64,000 bases of DNA from Segatella copri (GCF_002224675.1 NZ_NMPZ01000001.1:62001-126000); one strand, 5' to 3'. Positions 54,424 through 62,777 are shown, counted from the first letter of the stretch. Notes: a model not told the origin generated them from the sequence alone. Program-made: numbers and translations.

Positions 54424-55572
54424 ATGAATAAAAATATGCCTTTAAAGGATAATGTTTTATTGACGACACTCTTCTCTGGCTTTAATTTTGGTTCGAGTCT
54501 TCAGACTTTTGCAACGAAGGTCTTAGTTGAGAACTTGGGGTATAATTGTGAATTGATAGAACGTAAAAGCTTAGTAAAGGGTAGAGACGTTCGAATGGGC
54601 AAATTATTTACTATTTTGTTCCGCACGTTGCAAACCTTTGACACCAGGACTATTAAAGCTTATAGAAGTTCTTATCAAAAAAGTATATTCGGAGATTCTA
54701 AGTTAAGATTTGAAGAATTTACTGCACGATATTTGAACCCCCAATGCATGACATGGAAAGCTTTAAAGAAGGAGGCTAAGTCAGCAGTTGCTTCTATTGC
54801 TGGAAGTGACCAACTCTGGAATCCAACTTCTTTATATGTTGACCCTATGTATTATCTGCGATTTGCTCCCCAAAAGAAGCGTATTTCATTTGCAACTAGT
54901 TTAGGGCATGACTTTGTGGCAAAATATAATATAACAAAGTTGCGTAAATGGATTTCAGAAGTTAGATTTCTTTCTGTACGAGAAGATAGCGGCGTTAAAT
55001 TAATACAGGAACTATGTGGGCGCAAGGCTTTGCACTTGTTGGATCCTACGCTTTTGCTTGATGGTGACACCTGGAGACATAAATTACAGATTCCTTCTCA
55101 GGAAGAAGTTTATATATTGGCATATTTTCTTGATTCTCCTTCGGAAAAGGCAAAGAGTTGTATTTCTTTATTGAAAGACAAATTGAATTGTAAGGTAATT
55201 GCTATACCTTATGAGCATGAAGATATGAACTATGCTGATATGATTGTTCCCGCAGGTCCTCTTGACTTTCTACGTTTAGTGGATAATGCTACTTATGTAG
55301 TAACAGATTCTTTCCATGGTACAGCATTCTCTATTAATCTTCATACTCCATTCTATGTCTTTGATAGAAATTATGGTTCTGCTCATTCTCAAAGTAGTCG
55401 TGTTGTATCATTGTTGAAGATGCTTCAACTATTAGAGCGATATGAGCCTGCTATGGAATCGATGTTAGATATAAATGTAGATTTTGAAAAATCAGATTTT
55501 ATACTTAAATCAGAAAGAGAAGTAGCAAGGAAGTATTTAAAAGAATCTTTAGCTGCTTGTCAAATTGACTAA
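54424..55572 (+). CDS. polysaccharide pyruvyl transferase family protein
   Basis: 382 residues with the CsaB/WcaK-type pattern: FNFGSSLQTFATKVLVENLGY at the start, AGSDQLWNP near residue 122, REDSGVKLIQELCG, DPTLLLDGDTW, and the terminal VTDSFHGTAFSINL. Transfers a pyruvate ketal from PEP to a sugar of the repeat unit. Paired with the following F420-type reductase gene, as is common in Bacteroidetes glycan loci. Confidence 0.85.
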   Translation: MNKNMPLKDNVLLTTLFSGFNFGSSLQTFATKVLVENLGYNCELIERKSLVKGRDVRMGKLFTILFRTLQTFDTRTIKAYRSSYQKSIFGDSKLRFEEFTARYLNPQCMTWKALKKEAKSAVASIAGSDQLWNPTSLYVDPMYYLRFAPQKKRISFATSLGHDFVAKYNITKLRKWISEVRFLSVREDSGVKLIQELCGRKALHLLDPTLLLDGDTWRHKLQIPSQEEVYILAYFLDSPSEKAKSCISLLKDKLNCKVIAIPYEHEDMNYADMIVPAGPLDFLRLVDNATYVVTDSFHGTAFSINLHTPFYVFDRNYGSAHSQSSRVVSLLKMLQLLERYEPAMESMLDINVDFEKSDFILKSEREVARKYLKESLAACQID

Positions 55573-55587
55573 TATAAATTGTACAAC

Positions 55588-56772
55588 ATGAGTTTTAGAA
55601 ATAAAAGAGTTACTGATTTCGAGAGCAAAGATTGTTCTGGCTGTGCTCTGTGTGTTGCTTGTTGCCCAAAGAATTGCATTACAATGCAATCCGATGATTT
55701 AGGCTATATGCGTCCTGTAATTGATGATTCATTATGCATTGATTGTGGGCTTTGTACTAAAAAATGCATTATAGAAAATCCTGAAGCCTTGTCTCATCCT
55801 ATTTTGACAGCTGCAGCGATACGTTCTGATGAAGAAAAGTTAATACTATCTTCTTCTGGAGGTGTGTTTGCTGCAATTGCAGAGCAACTTATTTCAAAAG
55901 GATGGATGGTAGCAGGTTGCATTATGGATGAACAACTTACTCCCCGTCATGTTCTTACTTCAAATATTCAAGTAGTAAAACAAATGTATGGTTCTAAATA
56001 TGTCCAAAGTAACACCGAGGGTGTGTATAAGGATGTTGCAGAAGTTTTACAGAAAGGTAAGAAAGTCCTATTTTCCGGTACACCTTGTCAAGTCGCAGCG
56101 GTAAAACGTTTCACAAAAAATAATGAGAATCTTCTTACGGTTGAGGTAATATGTCATGGTGTACCTAATGTAGAAATGTTGCATTCTTATTTAGATCTTC
56201 ACTCTAGAGCTTCAATAAAGAAAATGATCTTTAGAGATAAAAGACAAGGGTGGACATTTAATAATCTTCTTGAATTAAATAATGGTAAGACGAAAAAAAT
56301 CAATCACCGTTTATCGTCTTATATGACATATTTCTTGGAGGGAGAAACGTACCGAGAATCTTGTTATGTATGCCCTTATGCAAAACCAGAACGTGTTGCT
56401 GATATTACTATTGGTGATTTTTGGGGTGTTGTGAATAGAAGACCAGACCTAAAAAACTTGATTGATATAGAAAAAGGTGTTTCTTGTCTCATCATCAATA
56501 ATGAAAAAGGTAAAAGCATAGTAGATAATTGCAAAATCGAAAAATATCAGGTGTCTTATGAGGATATAAAAGATGGTAATGAACCTTTAAATCATCCTTC
56601 AAGGCATACTGAAAAGCGAACTGCAATTTTAGCAGAGTGGGCGAAAAATAAAAACTGGGCTGATGTTGATAATTATTGGAAGAAACATGACTTTAAATTT
56701 TCTTATCTAATTTGGAGTCGGGTTCCAACTAGTCTACAGCATAAAATTAGAATATTATTAGGAAAACGTTAG
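55588..56772 (+). CDS. ferredoxin-domain F420H2 dehydrogenase beta-subunit-like protein
   Basis: About 394 residues. Two 4Fe-4S motifs at the N-terminus (CSGCALCVACCPKNC and CIDCGLCTKKC), then the FrhB_FdhB domains (SSSGGVFAAIAEQLI, FSGTPCQVAAVKRF, TIGDFWGV). Members in capsule loci sit beside pyruvyl transferases, and their substrates are not established. Start set at the ATG at 55588; an in-frame TTG lies three codons upstream. Confidence 0.85.
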   Translation: MSFRNKRVTDFESKDCSGCALCVACCPKNCITMQSDDLGYMRPVIDDSLCIDCGLCTKKCIIENPEALSHPILTAAAIRSDEEKLILSSSGGVFAAIAEQLISKGWMVAGCIMDEQLTPRHVLTSNIQVVKQMYGSKYVQSNTEGVYKDVAEVLQKGKKVLFSGTPCQVAAVKRFTKNNENLLTVEVICHGVPNVEMLHSYLDLHSRASIKKMIFRDKRQGWTFNNLLELNNGKTKKINHRLSSYMTYFLEGETYRESCYVCPYAKPERVADITIGDFWGVVNRRPDLKNLIDIEKGVSCLIINNEKGKSIVDNCKIEKYQVSYEDIKDGNEPLNHPSRHTEKRTAILAEWAKNKNWADVDNYWKKHDFKFSYLIWSRVPTSLQHKIRILLGKR

Positions 56773-56775
56773 AAT

Positions 56776-57771
56776 ATGGAATACAAAGTCGCGGTAATCA
56801 TCCCAACTCTTAACGAGGAAAAATTTATAGCTCGTTGTTTAGATTCCGTTATTGAACAATCTTATCCATTTAGAGATATGGATGTGATGGTTGTTGATGG
56901 CGGAAGTAATGATCGAACACGAGAGATAGTTGAAGAGTATGGAAGAAAATATATAAATATTCGTTTTATCCATAACCCGGGACGCATTCAGTCTATTGCG
57001 TTTAATATAGGTGTGGAAAATTCGGATGCTCCTTATATAGTTCGTTTAGATGCTCATGCTTTGTACAAGCCTTATTATATTGAAGGATGTATAAAGGGTT
57101 TAGAAGGTGATTCTAAAAGAGGCAATGTTGGAGGACAATGGGATATACAACCACAAAATGATTCGTTATGGGCAATAACTAATGCGATACTCAATTATTC
57201 AAAATTTGGAATAGGTGGTGCTTCATATCGTATAGGGGCAAAAGCTGGAGATGTCGACACGGTACCTTTTGGTTCTTTTCCTCGTACTATGATTGAAAAA
57301 ATTGGTGGTATGCGTGATGATTTGCCTAGAGGTGAGGATAATGAGTTTAATTCTCGCATAAAAAGAGCTGGGTATAGCATTTATTTTGATCCGGCGATTG
57401 AGTGTATCTATTATGCTCGTCCAACATTGAAGGCATCATGTCGGCAGATGTACGCTAATGGGGAATCAATTGGGCATTTGTTCTATGTTGATAGGGATTC
57501 AATTGGTCTTCGCCATATGATACCATTGATCTTTGTTGTAGGAATTATAGGTGGAACCTTTTTGTCTTTAGTGTTCTTTCCTTTCGTTTATCTGCTATTA
57601 GCAGGATTATGCTTATATTTTCTATGTGATTTTGTTGCTTCTTTGCTAGCGGCAAAAGAGCATGGTTGGAAGTTCATGCTTCCACTCTTTGTTATGTTCT
57701 TCTGTGTCCATTTTTCATATGGTTGGGGAACCATTGTTGGTTTCTTTACTGGAAGAAAGTTGAAAAAATAA
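56776..57771 (+). CDS. membrane-anchored family 2 glycosyltransferase (ExoA-like)
   Basis: 331 residues: VAVIIPTLNEEKFIARCLDSVIEQSYPFRDMDVMVVDGGSNDRT, metal-site VRLDAHALYK, PRGEDNEFNSRIKRAGY, then two or three C-terminal membrane helices (MIPLIFVVGIIGGTFLSLVFFPFVYLLLAGLCLYF). The layout matches ExoA-type beta-glycosyltransferases of succinoglycan synthesis. Four bases behind the preceding gene. Confidence 0.88.
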   Translation: MEYKVAVIIPTLNEEKFIARCLDSVIEQSYPFRDMDVMVVDGGSNDRTREIVEEYGRKYINIRFIHNPGRIQSIAFNIGVENSDAPYIVRLDAHALYKPYYIEGCIKGLEGDSKRGNVGGQWDIQPQNDSLWAITNAILNYSKFGIGGASYRIGAKAGDVDTVPFGSFPRTMIEKIGGMRDDLPRGEDNEFNSRIKRAGYSIYFDPAIECIYYARPTLKASCRQMYANGESIGHLFYVDRDSIGLRHMIPLIFVVGIIGGTFLSLVFFPFVYLLLAGLCLYFLCDFVASLLAAKEHGWKFMLPLFVMFFCVHFSYGWGTIVGFFTGRKLKK

Positions 57772-57786
57772 AAAAAATCAAATATT

Positions 57787-59076
57787 ATGAGTACAGATTT
57801 GAAAAGAAGAAATGTGCCTTTCTCTCCACCTGATATGACGGAGGCAGAGGCTAGTGAGGTGCGTGATGCCATTTTGAGTGGATGGATTACTACGGGTCCT
57901 CGTACTAAGAAATTGGAAAAGGAAGTGGCTGAGTTTGTTGGTGTAGAGAAGGCTGCATGCCTTAACTCGCAGACTGCTTGTGCTGAGATGGCTCTCAGAT
58001 TGCTCGGCGTAGGCGAGGGGGATGAAGTTGTCGTTCCTGCTTATACTTATACAGCGAGTGCTTCTGTAGTGGAGCACGTGGGTGCAACTGTCGTCTTCGT
58101 AGATGTACAGAAGGATTGCCTTGAAATGGATTATGAGGCTTTGGAGAAGGCCATCACTCCTAAAACCAAGGCAGTGATTCCTGTAGATCTCGGTGGTATC
58201 CCTTGCGATTATGACCGCATCTTCGCTATCGTAGAAAGCAAGAAGGAGATGTTTACTCCTAAGACTGATCTTCAGAAGATGATTGGTCGTATCGCTGTTT
58301 GCTGTGATGCAGCCCATGCCTTCGGTGCTTCACGTCATGGAAAGATGGTGGGTAGCATCGCTGACTTCTCTTCATTCAGTTTCCATGCTGTCAAGAACTT
58401 CACCACAGCTGAGGGCGGTGCTTTGTCTTGGAATCTTCCTTTCGGTAATGAGAAGGTGGTGAAGGATTTGGATAAGAATCCTGAGAATACCTTCAGCGGT
58501 GTGCCTGAGATTGAGGGAGAGACCTGGAACGAGAACTTGTATCGCAAGGCTCAGCTGTTGAGTTTGCATGGTCAGAACAAGGATGCCTTGGCTAAGACTA
58601 AGTTGGGCGCCTGGGAGTATGACATTATCGGTACTTGGTATAAGTGTAACATGACAGATGTTGTGGCTGCCATCGGTCTGGTTCAGATGAATAGATATAA
58701 AGGTATGTTGGAGCGTCGTCGTCAGATGATTGAGCGTTACAATGAGGCATTCAAGGATATGAATGTGGCTGTATTGCCTCACTATAACGAGGAACATACT
58801 TCTTCCGGTCACCTCTATATCGTTCGCCTCCTGGGTAAGACCCGTGAGGAGACAAACAAGGTGATTGAGATGATGGCAGAGCGTGGTGTGGCTACCAATG
58901 TACATTACAAGCCGCTGCCTATGATGACTGCCTACAAGAAGTTGGGATTCGACATCAAGGATTTCCCAAATGCTTTCCACATGTTTGAAAATGAGATTAC
59001 TCTGCCTCTGAACACCAAGATGACGGATGAGGACTTGGAGTATGTAATCGAATGTTTCAAGGAATGCGTGAAGTAA
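57787..59076 (+). CDS. DegT/DnrJ/EryC1 sugar aminotransferase
   Basis: 429 residues: VPFSPPDMTEAEASEVRDAILSGWITTGPRTKKLE, AYTYTASASVVEHVGATVVFVDV, CCDAAHAFGASRHGKMVG, and FSFHAVKNFTTAEGGALSW, where the Lys holds PLP. Position directly before the initiating transferase, and with a CapD-type 4,6-dehydratase at 30399, it fits amination of a UDP-4-keto-6-deoxy sugar for the first residue of the repeat. GC returns to core-gene level here. Confidence 0.88.
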   Translation: MSTDLKRRNVPFSPPDMTEAEASEVRDAILSGWITTGPRTKKLEKEVAEFVGVEKAACLNSQTACAEMALRLLGVGEGDEVVVPAYTYTASASVVEHVGATVVFVDVQKDCLEMDYEALEKAITPKTKAVIPVDLGGIPCDYDRIFAIVESKKEMFTPKTDLQKMIGRIAVCCDAAHAFGASRHGKMVGSIADFSSFSFHAVKNFTTAEGGALSWNLPFGNEKVVKDLDKNPENTFSGVPEIEGETWNENLYRKAQLLSLHGQNKDALAKTKLGAWEYDIIGTWYKCNMTDVVAAIGLVQMNRYKGMLERRRQMIERYNEAFKDMNVAVLPHYNEEHTSSGHLYIVRLLGKTREETNKVIEMMAERGVATNVHYKPLPMMTAYKKLGFDIKDFPNAFHMFENEITLPLNTKMTDEDLEYVIECFKECVK

Positions 59077-59082
59077 GATTTT

Positions 59083-59673
59083 ATGAAAAGATTATTTGAT
59101 ATCATTGCATCAGGATGCGGACTCATTGTTTTGAGTCCGCTTCTTTTGATTTTGGCTATCTGGATCAAGTTGGATAGCAAGGGTCCTGTGTTCTACCGTC
59201 AGGTGAGAGTGGGAAGACATAATAAGGATTTCCGTATCTTCAAGTTTCGTTCGATGAGGGTAGGGGCTGATAAAGGTTCCTTGGTTACCATCGGTGGCAG
59301 GGATCCTAGAGTTACCCGCTCTGGTTATTACATCAGAAAGTACAAGTTTGATGAACTTCCTCAGTTGATTAACGTGTTTGTTGGTGACATGAGTCTTGTG
59401 GGTCCTAGACCTGAGGTTCGCCACTATGTAAACTATTGGACTCCAGAGCAAATGCATGTGTTGGATGTAAGACCGGGCATTACTGATCCAGCTAGCATCA
59501 AGTTCAGAAATGAGAATGAATTGATGGAGAAGGCTGCTGATCCTGAGGATTATTATATCCATGTAATTATGCAGGAAAAGATTAAACTCTATCTAGAGTA
59601 TGTGAAGAATGCCAGTTTCTGGTATGATATAAAGTTGATCTTCAAGACATTTGAAGTAATCGTGAAAGAGTAG
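59083..59673 (+). CDS. initiating sugar-phosphate transferase (PglC/WcaJ C-terminal type)
   Basis: 196 residues, the short monotopic form: MKRLFDIIASGCGLIVLSPLLLILAIWIKLDSKGPVFYRQ re-entrant helix, RIFKFRSM, DELPQLINVFVGDMSLVGPRPE with the catalytic Asp-Glu, and RPGITDPAS. It moves a sugar phosphate onto undecaprenyl phosphate to start the repeat unit. Last gene of the locus; a terminator follows within 15 bases. Confidence 0.92.
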   Translation: MKRLFDIIASGCGLIVLSPLLLILAIWIKLDSKGPVFYRQVRVGRHNKDFRIFKFRSMRVGADKGSLVTIGGRDPRVTRSGYYIRKYKFDELPQLINVFVGDMSLVGPRPEVRHYVNYWTPEQMHVLDVRPGITDPASIKFRNENELMEKAADPEDYYIHVIMQEKIKLYLEYVKNASFWYDIKLIFKTFEVIVKE

Positions 59674-59686
59674 ATGCTCTTTCATA

Positions 59687-59722
59687 AAGCCTCTCTCTTG
59701 CCCAAAGAGAGAGGCTTTTTAT
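59687..59722 (+). terminator. terminator at the end of the polysaccharide locus
   Basis: Arms AAGCCTCTCTCTT and AAGAGAGAGGCTT around gccc(a), followed by tttta. A textbook intrinsic terminator. The loop-and-arm motif cctctctcttgccc also occurs at 62531-62554. Confidence 0.9.
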
Positions 59723-59729
59723 TTAGCCA

Positions 59730-59936
59730 TTATGAATGGTTGCGCTCTTTCCTTAGTCGTCTGACCTCTCTGATTTCTTCATTGATTTCATCGAGAGTCA
59801 TTTCTGGGAATTCACCTCTTTCTGCCATAGCCCTAATTCCTTTGAATGCAGCTTTTGCTCTTGCAGTTACTTCGTCTTCTTCCTGCAGGGCTTTCTGCCG
59901 GTTATCCTTTCGGATGGTTTCTGATGTCTGTGTCAT
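59730..59936 (-). CDS. small antitoxin-like protein, full-length copy
   Basis: 68 residues, highly charged and helical: MTQTSETIRKDNRQKALQEE, ...ARAKAAFKGIRAM, ending MTLDEINEEIREVRRLRKERN, a tail common in antitoxins of PIN or RelE toxins. No toxin gene overlaps it. A truncated duplicate lies at 62162-62308. Confidence 0.6.
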   Translation of the reverse strand: MTQTSETIRKDNRQKALQEEDEVTARAKAAFKGIRAMAERGEFPEMTLDEINEEIREVRRLRKERNHS

Positions 59937-59971
59937 AAGCTTATCATTATTAACGTTTTACTTTCTGAGTG

Positions 59972-59979
59972 CAAATATA
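59972..59979 (-). promoter_or_regulatory. TAnnTTTG element for the 68-aa antitoxin gene
   Basis: TATATTTG on the minus strand, 36 bases before the start; the same sequence context (tgagtgcaaatatacgg) is duplicated at about 62338-62354. Confidence 0.6.
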
Positions 59980-60104
59980 CGGTATAATGGTGTAAAATGG
60001 TGAGAAGTGACTCTTGATTTAATAAATATTAAGCTTTTTGGAGGGTCACATCGCTCATCATGAGCATGTATAGGAGTTGTATAAGGTGGGCTGGATTCGC
60101 CTTG

Positions 60105-60299
60105 CTAAAGGTATGTAATACAATCTCCTAAACGAATTCTATATATATAACGATACCCAACAAGTTTCTTGCAGTTAGAGATATCTTGAATGCCTTTGGC
60201 TGCTTTAACTTCTACTATCGTACGTTTTAAAGAATCGAGCATCTTGCCAGAAAGACGTTTGGAAGCTTTGATAAAGGCTTTGGAAAATTCGACATTCAT
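60105..60299 (-). CDS. RelE/HigB-type toxin, apparently truncated
   Basis: 64 residues from the ATG at 60299, which overlaps the antitoxin stop by ATGA. MNVEFSKAFIKASKRLSGKMLDSLKRTIVEVKAAKGIQDI and KKLVGYRYIYRIRLGD match the RelE/YoeB fold up to the third strand, but the frame ends at ...GDCITYL, about 20 residues short of the usual 85-95. The missing part normally holds strand 4 and catalytic residues, so activity is doubtful. Confidence 0.65.
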   Translation of the reverse strand: MNVEFSKAFIKASKRLSGKMLDSLKRTIVEVKAAKGIQDISNCKKLVGYRYIYRIRLGDCITYL

Positions 60300-60550
60300 A
60301 CGCCTAACCACTTTTCAAAATCTTCTTGTTCTTCTTTGTTGGCACGGATGAGACCCTCTGGCTGCTCTTTTCTTAATTTGGCATAGAGCTTCGCGTCTTC
60401 GTAATCCTCGGCTATACCATTAAGTATATCCTCTATATAGTTTTTGAGGTTGGTTCCCTTCTGAATAGCCATAATGGATAGGGTCTTAAAAGTATCATCT
60501 TTTAAGTCGATGATCTTTCTTTTAGAAGGTGTTACTGAAACTGTACTCAT
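60296..60550 (-). CDS. antitoxin of the RelE-like pair
   Basis: 84 residues: SVTPSKRKIIDLKDDTFKTLSIMAIQKGTNLKNYIEDILNGIAEDYED, a ribbon-helix-helix-like DNA-binding start, then an acidic/helical tail ending ANKEEQEDFEKWLGV. Upstream of and overlapping the toxin gene, with a TAnnTTTG element at 60584-60591. Confidence 0.7.
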   Translation of the reverse strand: MSTVSVTPSKRKIIDLKDDTFKTLSIMAIQKGTNLKNYIEDILNGIAEDYEDAKLYAKLRKEQPEGLIRANKEEQEDFEKWLGV

Positions 60551-60583
60551 AATTGTATTTGTTTAAATGGTTCTATTTTGGTG

Positions 60584-60591
60584 CAAAGATA
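60584..60591 (-). promoter_or_regulatory. TAnnTTTG element of the RelE-like TA pair
   Basis: TATCTTTG on the minus strand, 34 bases ahead of the antitoxin start. Confidence 0.6.
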
Positions 60592-60718
60592 CATAATATA
60601 TTCCATATATATGGTATATCTCGATATAAAATTAATAAAGATTAATAGTAGAATGAGAATGAAATAACAGCTTTTTTGCGAATTTCTTGGTATTCTAAAA
60701 GATTCCCACAGATTTTTT

Positions 60719-60882
60719 TGACCTATGCGGTCGGATAAAGGGCACGCAGATGGCGCAGATGACGCAGATCTTGACCTGTTCGGTCTGGGATTTTGCAGAT
60801 TTCGGGAGATTTTGCTGATGACTTGCAGAATTCTTTCTTTTTTCTTGGTAGTTTCGAAGAAAAAGTGTACTTTTGTGGCAAG
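60719..60882 (+). repeat. shared promoter segment, copy 1
   Basis: About 165 bp closely matching 61810-61973, with the last 75 bases also matching 62701-62777. It contains cgcagat repeats, a gacctgttcggtctgggatt block, and at its end CTTG, 20 bases, TACTTTTG (60868-60875), a full promoter for the 60914 gene. The rest of the 60551-60913 gap shows nothing else. Confidence 0.8.
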
Positions 60883-60913
60883 TTAATAAACTAAATAATA
60901 GGAGATAAGAATT

Positions 60914-61069
60914 ATGGCAATAGATATAAAGGTTATTCCAACTCTTCATGGTGATGAAGCTATGCGCTTTATCAATAATGCTGATGAGGTAATGAAAAGT
61001 AAAGAGCGTGTTGATTTTTCTGAGAAAATAGCTATAGCTCGTGCTATATTAAAAAAAGCAGGAATGTAA
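60914..61069 (+). CDS. 51-residue antitoxin-like protein paired with GNAT toxin
   Basis: MAIDIKVIPTLHGDEAMRFI plus 31 residues ending KIAIARAILKKAGM; short, helical and two bases upstream of the GNAT gene. The size and tight coupling match the antitoxin position of acetyltransferase TA modules, although it lacks a recognisable ribbon-helix-helix. Confidence 0.6.
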   Translation: MAIDIKVIPTLHGDEAMRFINNADEVMKSKERVDFSEKIAIARAILKKAGM

Positions 61070-61071
61070 TC

Positions 61072-61668
61072 ATGGGATTTTTATTAGATAAGTGTAAACT
61101 TAAAAAGATGGATGACGAGATTCTTTCAACTTGCCATCCTTTTACTTGTGGAGATGAGGATTTGGATGATTTCTTTCTACACGATGCAATGCGTTATAAA
61201 GCAGAATTGCTTGGTAAAACTTATTGCTTTGTGCTGGATGATGATCCTAAAAACATTGTTTGTATGTTTACTTTGTCTAATGATAGTATTAGAGTAGATG
61301 TCATACCTAATAGTCGTGGTCGTAAACTGTCTCATGATATTCCTAGAGAGAAACGAATGCGTAGGTATCCTGCTGTACTTATAGGAAGGCTTGGAATTAA
61401 TGTTGACTTTCGTCATCAAGGTATAGGGTCAGAATTATTGGATTTCATAAAATCTTGGTTTGTCGATGAAGATAATAAAACAGGATGTCGTTTTTTGATA
61501 GTTGATGCCTATAACTGTATGGTTCCATTGGATTTTTATCAAAAGAATGAATTCTTGTTTTTGTTTTCGACGGAACAGCAAGAAGCTGAGAATCTTGGTT
61601 ATGACATGACCAAGTCGTTGCATACGCGCCTCATGTATTATGATTTGAAGAGGTTAACTTCAAATTGA
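61072..61668 (+). CDS. GNAT-family acetyltransferase, probable toxin
   Basis: 198 residues. CGDEDLDDFFLHDAMRYKAELLGKTYCFVLDDDPKNIVCMFTLSND is the TacT/AtaT-like N-terminus, and VLIGRLGINVDFRHQGIGSELLDFIKSWF holds the acetyl-CoA P-loop (RHQGIG). YNCMVPLDFYQKNEFLFL is the C-terminal strand. GNAT toxins of this form acetylate aminoacyl-tRNAs. Paired with the 51-residue gene upstream. Confidence 0.8.
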   Translation: MGFLLDKCKLKKMDDEILSTCHPFTCGDEDLDDFFLHDAMRYKAELLGKTYCFVLDDDPKNIVCMFTLSNDSIRVDVIPNSRGRKLSHDIPREKRMRRYPAVLIGRLGINVDFRHQGIGSELLDFIKSWFVDEDNKTGCRFLIVDAYNCMVPLDFYQKNEFLFLFSTEQQEAENLGYDMTKSLHTRLMYYDLKRLTSN

Positions 61669-61809
61669 AAAACGTATTAATACTATGCGCCATTTGTATT
61701 ATCAGAAGTTTGACAAGACCCAGAGTTTTAAAGATTTGTGGACCAAGCAACATTGCAATCTAATATCAAAAAGATGAGATTTGAAAATATAGAAATTAAT
61801 CAAGATTTT

Positions 61810-61973
61810 CGACCTATTCGGTCTTGAGATAAAGGTCACGCAGATTTCGCAGATGACGCAGATTTTGACCTGTTCGGTCTGGGATTTTGCAGATTTCGGG
61901 TATTTCGCTGATAACTTGCAGAATTTTTGTTTTTTTCTTGGTGGTTTAGAGAAAAAAGCATAATTTTGGCGGC
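61810..61973 (+). repeat. shared promoter segment, copy 2
   Basis: Homologous to 60719-60882; ends CTTG, 20 bases, TAATTTTG (61961-61968), placed to drive the 62008 gene. The 140 bases before it, after the GNAT gene, contain only a 30-codon open frame (61685) that I do not consider real. Confidence 0.8.
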
Positions 61974-62007
61974 AGAATTCAATTAAAGATTTTAATGGAA
62001 AACTATT

Positions 62008-62175
62008 ATGGATACATTGGATAAGGATTTTTGGGAAAAACGTGAAGCTGCTATGAAAAGATTTATGGCGGCAAAAGAACGTAAAAAGGCTCGTGTAGCA
62101 GAAATTACTAAGAGCCTTTGTGAGGAATATAAGGAGCGCACGGGAGTATATCCTAAATATATTAACATTTGGTAA
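62008..62175 (+). CDS. 55-residue basic helical protein, relative of the 36372 product
   Basis: MDTLDKDFWEKREAAMKRFM and 35 more residues, with AKERKKARVAEITKSLCEEYKERTG resembling the 36372 product in spacing of charges and the EY-ERTG motif. No DUF6169-like partner follows, so this is an orphan. Its last 14 bases overlap the convergent truncated antitoxin gene. Confidence 0.55.
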   Translation: MDTLDKDFWEKREAAMKRFMAAKERKKARVAEITKSLCEEYKERTGVYPKYINIW

Positions 62176-62308
62176 TGAAACCTCTTTTTGGGGATATAAT
62201 TGCCCTAATTTCTTTGAATGCTGCTTTTGCTCTTGCAGTTACTTCGTCCTCTTCCAGCTGGGCTTTCTGTCGGTTATCCTTTCGGATGGTTTCTGATGTC
62301 TGTGTCAT
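62162..62308 (-). pseudogene. truncated duplicate of the 59730 antitoxin gene
   Basis: From the ATG at 62308 the first 37 residues match the 59730 protein almost exactly (ETIRKDNRQKA, DEVTARAKAAFK); the C-terminal toxin-binding part is replaced by an unrelated 10-residue tail (SPKRGFITKC). Upstream promoter sequence is duplicated too. Probably the relic of a segmental duplication. Confidence 0.7.
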
Positions 62309-62431
62309 AAAGCTTATCATTATTAACGTTTTACTTTCTGAGTGCAAATATACGGCAATATGAAGGAGAATCGTGCAGAAGGGCGAATCTTTTAATAAAG
62401 ATTAATCTTTAAATGGAATCAGAAGCTTTTT

Positions 62432-62645
62432 TTCGAAAACCTACACGGCTTCCTTACCGTTAAGGAAGGGGTTTCTAAAATCATCCCGTCCTTCTTTACC
62501 ATTAAAGAAGGCTCCACATCTCTCACCAAGCCTCTCTCTTGCCCGAAGAGAGAGGATGTAACCGCCCTCCGGTGCTCAGAACCGCTGCGCTTTAAGGTTG
62601 GCGGACCATCAGAGGTCTTCGCCATATTTTGCGGGCTGGGACCGC
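62432..62645 (-). repeat. inverted copy of the island repeat
   Basis: Read on the minus strand, 62556-62645 is the gcggtcccagcccgcaaaat...ccggagggcggttacat element of 33860-33950, and 62432-62470 gives the ccttccttaacg-type hairpin and ggttttcgaaa sequence of the 196-bp blocks. It is opposite in orientation to all copies between 32.4 and 37.3 kb. The remainder of 62309-62700 has no gene. Confidence 0.8.
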
Positions 62646-62700
62646 CTGGGGATAGCTTGCTATGGCTTACTATTATGGGGTTATAGATTACTGATATTGG

Positions 62701-62777
62701 ATAATTTGCTGATAACTTGCAGATTTCTTTCTTTTTTCTTGGTGGTTTCGAGGAAAAAGCGTATTTTTGTGGCAAAG
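62701..62777 (+). repeat. shared promoter segment, copy 3 (short)
   Basis: Matches the last 75 bases of copies 1 and 2 (ctgataacttgcagatttct ... cttggtggtttcga) and ends CTTG, 20 bases, TATTTTTG (62762-62769): the promoter of the VapBC module. Confidence 0.8.

Noticed and set aside
60740..60770. CRISPR-like short repeats (cgcagat units)
   Set aside because: The units are adjacent 7-9 base repeats without regular spacers, and are part of the shared promoter segment.
61685..61777. 30-codon open frame starting MRHLYYQKFDKTQSF
   Set aside because: Short, no family resemblance, no promoter or coupling to neighbours; most likely chance or a gene scrap.
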